Below are positions 15,156-25,800 of a stretch of DNA of 43,868 nucleotides, one piece after another. The stretch is taken from assembly GCA_031421935.1 (NCBI GenBank), contig JANOPQ010000205.1, positions 1 through 43,868 of the forward strand, given 5' to 3'. The DNA comes from JAJTFW01 sp031421935 (lineage in GTDB: Bacteria > Bacteroidota > Bacteroidia > AKYH767-A > OLB10). The translations under genes were made by a program, and so were the position numbers. Under the pieces are notes generated by a model. The model saw only the letters and a program-made list of their open reading frames with translations, made no database searches and was not told the origin of the DNA. Positions within the stretch are counted from its first letter, which is position 1. The number at the start of each line of letters is the position of its first letter.

Positions 15156-15821
15156 TCAAAGTGAAAGGCAAATCGGTGATTGAAAATTGGCATGTGACAT
15201 CGCGAAACTGATAATTTTTTCATCTGAATGGTAAGATGCGATTTCGTAAGTATGTCCATTTTTTTTAATGATATTTTCGGTAGTATCTAAATCGTTAATG
15301 GTTGATTGAAGTCCGGTACCCATCGCTTTTAGAACTGATTCTTTGCGTGTCCAAATGGTAAAAAAATCTTTGTCAGTTGAAATAAAATCTTGTTCGTTGG
15401 AATGAAAATGTTTTTTCGCAATTTCATTAAATGGTGCCGATGGTCTTATGGTTTCTAGATCAACTCCGCCCTCCGATGGTCCAAAGTATAATGCCAGTTG
15501 ATTTCCAGACCGACTGCAATTAAAATAAAAAGGAGCATTTGGTAGCTCTGGTTTTCCAAATGGATTAAAAGTAAAATTTATTTTTTCGGGAGATGTATCC
15601 AACCATTTCGAAAGTAAAACTCTTAAAAGATGATGTTGATATTGATAACTGTGCATCACTTCTTTTTTTACAAATCGAGAAGCACGTATTTTCTCTTCTT
15701 CAGAAAGATAAAGTGATGAGGGCATTATTTCTGGAACGGATGCTATAACGAGTAGCACTTGCGTTCGCGGATTTATTTCTTCTACTTTTTTATCAGTGGA
15801 AATAAAAACCAGAGACTCCAT
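15156..15821 (-). CDS. 4'-phosphopantetheinyl transferase, Sfp type
   Basis: This 221-residue enzyme transfers phosphopantetheine from CoA to the carrier-protein serines and so should activate the three carrier domains encoded upstream (S563 and S1573 of the first synthetase, S1024 of the second). Magnesium ligands are D121 and E123 in GVDLETIRP and E161 in FTIWTRKESVLKAMGTGL. The segment usually written N-S-H-S-G reads NCSRSG (101-106), with Arg in place of the usual His. I chose ATG 15821, which starts 4 bases after the stop of the thioesterase-bearing synthetase, so the two are translationally close; a longer frame to 15869 would overlap that gene. It is the last gene of the operon. Confidence 0.92.
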   Translation of the reverse strand: MESLVFISTDKKVEEINPRTQVLLVIASVPEIMPSSLYLSEEEKIRASRFVKKEVMHSYQYQHHLLRVLLSKWLDTSPEKINFTFNPFGKPELPNAPFYFNCSRSGNQLALYFGPSEGGVDLETIRPSAPFNEIAKKHFHSNEQDFISTDKDFFTIWTRKESVLKAMGTGLQSTINDLDTTENIIKKNGHTYEIASYHSDEKIISFAMSHANFQSPICLSL

Positions 15822-15825
15822 GTTG

Positions 15826-18800
15826 TTAACGCATGGTTTTTTCAAGATCATCTCCAATTTTATCTGCAAGAAATTCTACATTAGGAGGCCAAAATATACT
15901 GTTATGATCACCCGGCGCGAAGAGTACATCAACTTTTCCTTTCACAAAATGCGACCATCCTAAATCGTCATCGTATTCGTTATTGTAATAACTTTCCTTC
16001 GCACGAACTAATAAAATATCACCATCATACTCCCGAATTTTATAACTCATGAGCGCATCGTGACAAGCTTCTTCGATTCTACGGAAGTAGGCCGCTGATT
16101 CAGCACCAATCATTTCGGTAACTTTATACTTTTCGAGCCACGATTCAATATCATTGTTTCGATCTTGCTGTTTTTTTCGTGCTTCAAAGTAGATTTTTCG
16201 TTCTTCTTTATCTGCTTTCGCTAACTCAACAGCACGTTTCACAAATCGCTCAGCTAAAAGTTGTACATCAACAATTTGTTTCATTCCCGCAGGAAGAAAA
16301 TCTTTTTTCTTCGCAGCATCAATATCAAAAATGCAGAGGAAACCAATTTCTTCTCCCGCTTCTTTTAATTGAATAGCCATTTCATAAGCAAGGTATCCGC
16401 CAAAGGATCCTCCTGCTAAATAATAAGGTCCTTCTGGTTGTACAGCTCGAATAGCTTTGATGTGGTATGCGGCCATTTGTTGCATGTCATGGAAAGGAGT
16501 ATCTACTCCATTCAATCCATATGCTTGTAATCCATAACTTGGTTGACTCCCTCGTAAACGCTGTCCTAATCCATGATATTTAAATACGTTTCCGCTAATT
16601 CCATGCGCAAAATAAAGCGCCTTGTTGATTCCGCCTTCACGCAATGGTACTATAGGATTCCATATTTTTTCATCCCCATGTTCTTCATAAAGGGAACTTA
16701 ATGCTCGTATGGTGGGAGATGTAAATAAAACAGCCAAAGGCAATTTTTTATTCATCATATTTTCCAAATCCACCATTATTTTCACTGCAAGAATGGAGTG
16801 ACCTCCCAGTTGGAAAAAATCATCGTCAAGACGAATGTTAGGAACTTGTAGCACCTCTTCCCATAATTTAATAATGGTTTTCTGCAATGGAGTGGTAACT
16901 TCTTCTTCTAATTTTTTTCTATCAATTTCTACAGCTCCAGGTAATGGTAATGCCTTGCGATCGATTTTCCCGTTGGGTGTTAATGGAAAATCTTGCATGG
17001 GAATCCATACCGCGGGTACCATGTATTCTGGGAGTTGTTTTACAATGGAACTTTTGCAACGACTGATTATATCTACATTCGATAAATTTGTTGTCATTGC
17101 TTTATACCAAACGACCAACATATTTTGTCCCGACTTATCCGGATGTGTAAGTACAATAGATTGTTGAATTAGATCACAGTTGTTGATCGCAGTTTCTATT
17201 TCCCCTAACTCAATTCGATAGCCTCTCACCTTCACTTGATGGTCAAAGCGATTCATGAAAAATAAATTGCCTGAAAGATCCATCACAACACGATCTCCTG
17301 TTTTATACACCATTCCTTCTCCGTCGGGAGATGGAATAAATTTCTCTGCTGTTAACTCTGGTCGATTTAAATATCCTGCTGATACACCCTCTCCACCAAT
17401 CCACAACTCACCCGACATACCTACTGGACAAGGATGCCCGCGTTGATCCATGATGAATGTTTTCGTATTAGCAACCGCTTTTCCGATGGAAAGAATTCCA
17501 TTGCGTTGACGATGTATTGTTTGTTGAGTTACGAGAGATACTGTTGACCATATTGTTGTTTCAGTTGGACCGTACAAATTCCACAAATCGCGATTGCATG
17601 ACAATAACATTGTTGCTAATTCGATACGAAGTGCTTCTCCGCCACAAAGTACCGCTAAATCTTTTTTTCCTTGCCATCCTCCAGCAAAAAGTAGATCGTA
17701 AGTAGCGGGAGTTGCTTGCATAAAGCGAATGGCTTTTTGATCAATATAATTACTCAGCCAACGAGGATCCATTGCCTGAGTTTTGTTTGCTAAGTGTAAT
17801 CCGGCTCCATGCATCAAGGGCATAAAAAATTCCAATACAGAAATGTCGAATGAAATGGTGGTGACAGATAATAATCGTTCTTCACGATCTAACCCCATTT
17901 TAGCAGCAAGGTCATTTAATAAATTGGTAACAGATGCATGTCGAACAGCTACCCCTTTGGGCTTTCCGGTAGAGCCTGAAGTGTATAGTACATAAGCTAA
18001 GGTTTCATGCGTCACCGCATTTTTGGTATATTCAATACCGTTAGTTTCGTTTTTAAGATCTTCAAAGAAAAGGACTTTGTCAGCAGGGAATTGCAATTCT
18101 GCTTGCAGTTCCTTACTAATGATGACCTGTTTTGCAGGAGCATCCTCTACCATGTAATGTAAACGATCGACAGGGAAATCAGGGTCTAATGGGATGTAAG
18201 CTGCTCCAGATTTTAAAATGCTCAAAAGGATAACTGGCAATTCAGCCGTTCTTCGCATGCACACGCCAATAAAATCTCCTTCCTTAATTCCACGCGCTTG
18301 CAATCGAGCTGCCCAATGTCCTGATAAGTAATTTAATTCTTCGTAAGTAATATGTTTGTCACCTGCAACAATAGCAATGTGATTTTTCTTTAAAGTATCT
18401 GTAGTCTCTTCAATACATTCATGAATCCCAAGCGGTTTTTCATGTTTGATTTTCGTGTCGTTGTTTTTCTTGAAAATGCCTTTTTCAATAGGTGTGATGG
18501 CATTTAATGATTCGATGGGTTTCTCTGGATTCTCAATAATGCTTTGCATGATGCAGATGAATTCCTGCATACGAACTTGCATCATCTCTTCGTTGAAAAG
18601 GTCGTTGTTAAAAGTGCATTCTAGCGTCAATTGATTTCCAGTACCCGATGCATTCAAGAAAATTTCGAAGTTTTCGAAATGACGTGGATTCGTACTAACT
18701 TCAAAAGTGCAACCCTCAAAATGAAATCCCTCAGCGAATCCGATATCCACATTAAATACAACTGGCACCAATGGAATTCGAGAAGGATCTCGATGAATAT

Positions 18801-19866
18801 TTAATTTTTGAATTAAACTTCCGAAAGTAAACTGTTGATGATCGTAAGCATCGAATAAATATCCTTTTCTGGATTTCAAATATTCGTTGAAAGGTTGATT
18901 CGGTAGAATTTTACTTTTTAGTGGAAGTAAATTTACACAATGGCCGACTAAATTAAATCGGCCTTCTACATTTTGCCCTGCAGCAGGTAAGCCAACCACT
19001 AAATCTTCTTGCCCTGTTACATGGTAGAGAAACGATTCAAAGGCGCTTAACATTAGCGTAACGAAACTCGCATTCGTTTTTTTGCTTACGTCGCGCATTC
19101 CCTTTACTATTTCTTCGGGTACGATAGCGTCGATACGCTTAGCATGAAAACTGCGAAGTGCAGGACGAGAGTTATCGTTTGGAAATTCAACGACAGGAAT
19201 TTCATCTTGGAATTGTTGAACCCAAAATGCCTCAGTCTCTTCTTGGCCTTTTGATTTAATTTCAAGAGCGAGCTCTTGAGCATATTGAATAAATGAAACG
19301 GCAGGTTCTAAATCGGGCATTTCACCTTTAGTGGATGCAGAGTAAATGATACTCAAATCACGCAACATTAAACTCAATGACCATCCATCACAAATAATAT
19401 GATGCCCAGTAACGACTAAAGTGAAATCGGTTACACCATAGGAAATCAAATGTACTCGAATTAATGGCCCATTTAACAAATCAAAAGTCTGAAGCGTTGC
19501 ATCTTTTGATACCTTTTTTACTAAAAGATATTTTTCTTCATCTGAGTAAACTACAGTTTCAATCCATGGAAGTTGCAGGCTTGTTGAAATGTAAAGGGAG
19601 TGTCCATCTTCGCTAAATGTGGAACGAAGTGCATCATGACGATGAACTACCTTTGCAAAAGAATCTTTTAGTAATTCTTTATTTAAAGGCCCTGAAATTT
19701 TTAAGGTTACCGACTCATTATAGGCACAGTTAGCTGCATCTCCACCCAATAATACAGAGGTGAAGATTTCGCGTTGTGCTTCTGTCGAAGTAACAGTTGT
19801 TGAGTTCGGAGCGAACGGATCAAAGTCAACAGCTTCAAAAGTTAATTCGGGTGGTATAACTGACAT
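15826..19866 (-). CDS. nonribosomal peptide synthetase, C-A(Gly)-PCP-TE
   Basis: This 1346-residue terminal module has a condensation domain (25-460) with HHIICDG at 155-161 and catalytic H156. The adenylation domain (480-975) has TSGSTGKPKG at 629-638. Aligning by eye to GrsA, the ten specificity residues read DILQLGLIWK (D674, I675, L678, Q717 and onward), the textbook glycine code. The carrier domain has LGGHS with S1024, and the thioesterase GGSFGG has S1154. The TE should release the chain by hydrolysis or cyclisation. It starts 16 bases downstream of the first synthetase and must receive its aminoacyl chain in trans. The first 25 residues (MSVIPPELTFEAVDFDPFAP) precede the condensation domain and may serve docking. 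Confidence 0.96.
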   Translation of the reverse strand: MSVIPPELTFEAVDFDPFAPNSTTVTSTEAQREIFTSVLLGGDAANCAYNESVTLKISGPLNKELLKDSFAKVVHRHDALRSTFSEDGHSLYISTSLQLPWIETVVYSDEEKYLLVKKVSKDATLQTFDLLNGPLIRVHLISYGVTDFTLVVTGHHIICDGWSLSLMLRDLSIIYSASTKGEMPDLEPAVSFIQYAQELALEIKSKGQEETEAFWVQQFQDEIPVVEFPNDNSRPALRSFHAKRIDAIVPEEIVKGMRDVSKKTNASFVTLMLSAFESFLYHVTGQEDLVVGLPAAGQNVEGRFNLVGHCVNLLPLKSKILPNQPFNEYLKSRKGYLFDAYDHQQFTFGSLIQKLNIHRDPSRIPLVPVVFNVDIGFAEGFHFEGCTFEVSTNPRHFENFEIFLNASGTGNQLTLECTFNNDLFNEEMMQVRMQEFICIMQSIIENPEKPIESLNAITPIEKGIFKKNNDTKIKHEKPLGIHECIEETTDTLKKNHIAIVAGDKHITYEELNYLSGHWAARLQARGIKEGDFIGVCMRRTAELPVILLSILKSGAAYIPLDPDFPVDRLHYMVEDAPAKQVIISKELQAELQFPADKVLFFEDLKNETNGIEYTKNAVTHETLAYVLYTSGSTGKPKGVAVRHASVTNLLNDLAAKMGLDREERLLSVTTISFDISVLEFFMPLMHGAGLHLANKTQAMDPRWLSNYIDQKAIRFMQATPATYDLLFAGGWQGKKDLAVLCGGEALRIELATMLLSCNRDLWNLYGPTETTIWSTVSLVTQQTIHRQRNGILSIGKAVANTKTFIMDQRGHPCPVGMSGELWIGGEGVSAGYLNRPELTAEKFIPSPDGEGMVYKTGDRVVMDLSGNLFFMNRFDHQVKVRGYRIELGEIETAINNCDLIQQSIVLTHPDKSGQNMLVVWYKAMTTNLSNVDIISRCKSSIVKQLPEYMVPAVWIPMQDFPLTPNGKIDRKALPLPGAVEIDRKKLEEEVTTPLQKTIIKLWEEVLQVPNIRLDDDFFQLGGHSILAVKIMVDLENMMNKKLPLAVLFTSPTIRALSSLYEEHGDEKIWNPIVPLREGGINKALYFAHGISGNVFKYHGLGQRLRGSQPSYGLQAYGLNGVDTPFHDMQQMAAYHIKAIRAVQPEGPYYLAGGSFGGYLAYEMAIQLKEAGEEIGFLCIFDIDAAKKKDFLPAGMKQIVDVQLLAERFVKRAVELAKADKEERKIYFEARKKQQDRNNDIESWLEKYKVTEMIGAESAAYFRRIEEACHDALMSYKIREYDGDILLVRAKESYYNNEYDDDLGWSHFVKGKVDVLFAPGDHNSIFWPPNVEFLADKIGDDLEKTMR

Positions 19867-19882
19867 ACAATTATAAAAGTAA

Positions 19883-22800
19883 TTAATTATTGTTAAGTTT
19901 CAAATATTTACCTGGACGAGACGGATCTGGAACGAACCAGCCTGGACTCCCATCGGGATTTTTCCCCAACATCGCTCCCGGAATGGGCGGGTTATTGGCG
20001 TTGAAGGAAGTATGAGCAATACTTGATTTCCCATTCACCTTTTGACCATTAGTATCTCCAGGAATGAATCCAAGTTCAACAATTTCCAATAGCGCTTCTT
20101 TAAATTTATAAATGATGGTGTCAATATCTTCTTGCGTATGTGCTTCTGTTAAGAAACAAGGGAACCCATCATAAATATGAATGCCTTTATGTCTAAGAAT
20201 TAAGAATAACAAATCAATGTTATGCATATCCGAATTATATTTTGGTTTAAATAGCGAACCAAAATGAACAATATGAAAGTTTGTTTTTAAGTGCTCACAA
20301 TAGGTATTAATTTCTCGAGCAAGACGAGTGGTATTATTCGTTAATGATTCTTGTAATGCTTGTCCCTTTTCTTTCATCCGAAGCAAAACGGCTTTTGCAG
20401 CAGCAAGTGCAAAAGGATGTCGAACAAAAGTTCCAGCGAAATAAGTAACTCCAATTTCAGGAACGCTTTTATCACCATACTGCCAATGACCGCCATCTAA
20501 TGCATCCATGTATTCACGCTTTCCTGCGATAACACCGATGGGCATTCCGCCTCCTACTACTTTGCCATAAGTACCAAGATCAGCTTTCACATTGAAAAAT
20601 TGTTGTGCTCCTCCTGGTAAGGTTCTGAATCCTGTTATTACTTCATCAAAAATAAGAAGACTTCCAGCATCAGTTGTAATTTTTCTTACTTCTTGCAAAA
20701 ATTCTTTTGGATGGAAGTCAGCTCTTCTGCTTTGAACAGGTTCAACCAATACAGCAGCGATTTCATGTGCACGCTCTTTGATGATGGCTAATGCTTCGGG
20801 TGTTCCATAATCTAAAACCAACATATTTTGTACCGCTTCAGGCATGATTCCTGCCGCCGCCGGAATGGATTTTAATTTTTTTGTTCCACGTAAAATTACT
20901 TCGTCGTTGATGCCATGATAAGAGCCGTTGAAGCAAATAATCGTAGATCGACCTGTAACGGTACGGGCTATACGAATGGCACCAAGTACCGCTTCTGATC
21001 CTGTGTTGCAGAATCCAGCACGATCATAATTGGTAAGTTCGCAAATCATTTTCGCTACTTCTCCTGCCAACTCGTGCTGTGGACCTAATTCATATCCTTT
21101 TTGTAATTGTTCTTGTAGTGCTTCAACAATGAATGGAGGATTGTGTCCAAACATGTTGGATCCAAATCCATTTAACACATCTAAATATTCATTTCCATCA
21201 ATATCCCAAATTTTTGAGCCCAGTGAACGGTTTACTACTGGCTGGTATGTCACTTCTTTTAAATGTGGTTTGAAACCAGTTACTACTCGAGGATCTGCTA
21301 AATGTGAACGATGTTCTTGTGTATATTCTTTCGATTTTTTTGTTCTTTCATTATACGCATCAATAAAAGCACTCAACCATTTTTGTTGGTCAATTGTAAA
21401 TTGATTGTTGGTCAACTTTTCGATTCTTGCTACTGCACCAAAAGGTTTCTTCAATTCGTTTTCTTCCTCTTCATTTACAAACGGTGTTTCGTTTTGAAGA
21501 AATGAAGTATTTGCATTAGGAGCGAGATTCGGAAGTGTCGAAGGCACAGCAAATGGCATGGGCGCTTGTCCACTCATCATTTGCAATTGTTGCTGCATCA
21601 CTTGAAGTTGCTGCGTGATGAGCCATTGTAAGTTTCCATTCCCCGCATTCAAATTTCCCGTAGGCATTATGGAAGGTCCCTGTTGTTGTGGATTTGATGT
21701 TGTACGAGATGAAACAGGTGGTGGCATGGGAGCCGCCATTTCAGCAGGCAGTAATTGATCGAGGTAACTAGATAAAGTATTTAATGAAGACAAATCTTCG
21801 TTGAGTTGACGGAAAGTTACCTTAGTATTATACTTTTTAGTGAGTGTGAGTGCTATTTGTGTGAGAAAGAGTGAGTCGAGACCGAGCTCTACAAATCCAG
21901 CATCAAGATCAGCTCCCTCCAATTCGATACCAGAAGCTTCTTCAAGAATTTCCGAGATCTCTTTTATTAGTCGTTCCTTACGTTGAGGCATGGCAGAAGA
22001 AAGTTGTGTTGTAATTATTTCAGGAGTATTATTAATATTATTTTCTTGAATGAGATTAAAACCTCCTTGTAATGGCGGGTCTAACCAAAATTCTTTGTGT
22101 TCGAATGGATAGCCAGGCAATGCAATGCGTTGTCGTTTTTCCAGCCCGTAAAAGGTGTTGAGGTCGATGGTAATTCCATTCAACCATAATTGTCCAATAG
22201 CACTAATCATGTTCGTCCATTCAGCGTCATTCAAAGAATGATCACCTAAAGAGGAAACTGCCTTTTGCGATTTAGGATCTATGGCTTGTTGTCGAGCTAA
22301 AGTAGATGCGGTATTTCGCGGACCTAATTCCAACATGATGTACTTTGGTTCATCTGTCCAAATCGCTTTTACGCCTTCCGCAAATCGAACGGCTGCTCGT
22401 AAATGATTTGCCCAATACATCGGATCTGTAGCTTCACCATCCGTCATCCATTTTTTAGTTACGGTTGAAAGTATGGGAATTTTTGGTGCATGTAATCTTG
22501 CTTTTCTTACGATCGCTGCAAAAGGTTCAACAATGGGATCCATCATTGGAGAATGAAATGCATGAGAAGTGTGAAGTGCTTTGCAAATCACTTCTTCTGC
22601 TTCCCACTTTTGTTGAAGTGTGGCAATTTCTTCGTGAGGTCCGGCCACCACACAAAGCTGCGGACCGTTTACAGCGGCAATGGAAATTTTATCATTGAGC
22701 AAAGGAAGAATCGCTTCTTCTGGCAGTCGCACAGATAACATTCCACCTTCGGGACAACTTTGCATCATCTTCCCGCGGTTAGCCACCACCGTTAGTGCAT

Positions 22801-25800
22801 CTTCTAAACTAAATACGCCAGCAATAGTGGCAGCAACGAATTCGCCAATGCTATGTCCGATGAGTGCTTTAGGTTGTATTCCCCAACTCATCCAAAGCTG
22901 TGCTAAACTATAGCCAATCGTAAATAAAGCGGGCTGCGTATAATACGTTTGTTTTAATAATTTTTCAGCATCTGCATCACCATCTTTTGCAAATAATAAT
23001 GTACGAAGATCTCGTCCTAGAATAGGTTCTAAAATTTCATTACAACGATCCACCGCATCTTTGAAAATAATTTCATCACGATACAATGCCGTTCCCATGC
23101 CAACATATTGCGAACCTTGCCCTGGAAACATAAATACAACGCCGTTAGCTTGCTGTGTAAAATGTTGTTTCGCACTTCGTTTATTATCGGATTGTTCTAA
23201 TTGTTGAATGGCATCTTCAATATTCTCTGTTGCAACAAACCAGCGATGTGGAAAATCGTGTCTTCCCTTTTGCAACGTGTAGGATAAATCAGCAAGCGAT
23301 ATTTTGGGATGTGTTTTTAAATACTCTTTTAATTCTTCTTTTCTTAATGCAAGTGCCGTTTCTGTTTTTGCAGAGAGCGCAATTAATTGTTTACTTCGCG
23401 ATATTCCAGAAGGAACTGCTTGAGGAGCTTCTTCTAAAATGACATGTGCATTGGTTCCACCTACACCAAATGAGCTGATACCTGCTCTACGTGGTAGTAA
23501 ATCGGTGTTCCATGCATTGTGTTTATCATTTACATAAAACGGTGTCTTTGCAAAATCGATTTGAGAATTTGCATTTTCATAAAATAAATTACGCGGAATT
23601 TCTTTATGATGTAAGGCCAGTACCGTCTTAATAAATCCAGCAACACCTGCGGCGGCTGTTAAATGTCCGAAGTTTGTTTTCACAGAACCCAGTGCACAAT
23701 ATTGATTTTTGTCGGTATGCTCACGAAAAGCTTTTGTTAATCCTTCTATTTCGATGGGATCACCTAATGGTGTTGCAGTACCATGTGTTTCTACATAAGA
23801 GATACTAGATGCTTCTACACCGGCCATGGCTTGCGCCATACTTATTACGGCCGATTGTCCATCTACACTTGGGGCTGTAAAACTTCCTTTATCGCTACCA
23901 TCATTATTTAAAGCTACACCACGAACCACAGCATAAACAGTATCGCCATCTGCAATGGCATCTTCATAACGTTTTAGAACAACGATTCCAGCTCCGTCAC
24001 TAAAAACTGTTCCACGAGCGCCATCGTCAAAAGTTCGGGTATGCCCATCGTTAGAATACATCGCACCTTCTTCATAACGCTGTCCGCTGTTCACAGGGGA
24101 AGTAATCGCAGATCCTCCTGCCAAAACCATATCACATTCTCTATTCCATAGTGAATTGCAAGCTTGAGCAATGGCGGTTAATGAAGTGGAGCAAGCTGTA
24201 TGTACACTCACAGCAAGACCTTTCAAATTTAATTCGTAGGCAACGCGTGTGGCAATATAATCTTTTTCGTTTTGTGTCATTGCAAGGAAAGATCCTACAC
24301 GACGAACGGCATCTGTATTAGGAAGTACATTATTTAAATAATAAGTACTGTTTCCCATTCCTGCAAAAACACCAATCAATCCATCATAACGGTTGGGGCT
24401 ATACCCTGAATGCTCTAATGCATTCCATGCTAATTCTAAAAACACACGTTGTTGTGGATCGGTTACTTTAGCTACATTCGGATTCATCTGAAAGAAAGCG
24501 GCATCAAAGCCTTTCGCATCTTTGATAACTCCTCTTGCTCTTACATAGTTGGGATCATTTACTAAATCGGAAGGCAACGATGGATCTAATTCTTCTGGAG
24601 AAAAGAAACGAATGCTTTCTATTCCATTTTTTAAATTATCCCAGAATTGATCAACGGTGTCTGCACCCGGAAAACGCAATGACATTCCAATAACAGCTAT
24701 TGCATCTTGCACCGATTGCGTTCCTTTCTGATGACGCGCTTTTGCTCGCGCTTCCATGTCTTTTTTCAGACTTTTGTTATTTTCTTTTCCATCTATACTT
24801 GCCGATAATGCAGCGATGGTTGGATATTGATATACTTTTATGACAGACAAATCAATGGCGTGCTCAATTTTCAGAAGCGCAACGGATTGCAAGGCCAATA
24901 ATGAATTTCCTCCTAGATCAAAGAAGTTATCGTTGATACCAATCGGCTCAATATTTAATAATGTCGACCAAAGTTGACAAAGTAATTTTTGTATTTCGTT
25001 TTCAGCAGCTACATAAGGAATCCCTAACTCCGGACGCTTTGTATCAGGTATCGGCAATGACTTGCGATCAATTTTTCCACTGGGAGTACGAGGTAAATCT
25101 TCTAACTGAACGATGGCCGATGGCATCATATAATCAGGAAGCATTGTCTGTAAAAAAGTACGCACATCCTTTACATGAAGTTCATGTCCTTTTTCAAAAA
25201 CGAGATAACCAACTAATTTTTTCTCTCCAGGTTTATCTTCACGTACAGTAGCTGCAGCTTGAATTACATTTTTGAAACGACCAAGTGCTACTTCAATTTC
25301 ACCTAACTCGATTCGGTAGCCACGTACTTTTACTTGCCCATCGATCCTTCCTAAATATTGAATATTTCCATCAGGAAGTTTCTTAGCGAGATCGCCTGTC
25401 TTGTAAAGTTTTTCGGAGGTATTAAATGGATTCGATGTAAATCTTTCCTTCGTTAAATCATCTCTATTCAAATATCCATCAGCTAAACAAAGTCCAGAAG
25501 CAAATAATTCTCCTTCTTCACCATCCTTAACCGGCTTTCCCTTTTCATCCAACAAATACACTTCAGAATGTTGTATTGATTTTCCAATAGGAGGAAGTAG
25601 TGGCCAAGTTGATGGAGCACCTTCTAATAGATACGAAGTAACGACATGTGTTTCGGTGGGACCGTAGTGATTGAATAATTTGCAATGAGGAATGCGGTTG
25701 AAAAAATCGATGATGGCTGGAGTTACTTGTAGCTGTTCTCCTGCAGTGATCACTTCATGCAAACAAGATAAGTTCGCATTCGTTTTTTTAGATAACTCAC

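Noticed and set aside
15822..15869. Longer phosphopantetheinyl transferase start at 15869
   Set aside because: It would overlap the end of the upstream synthetase and adds residues not found in the family; ATG 15821 lies 4 bases after that stop.
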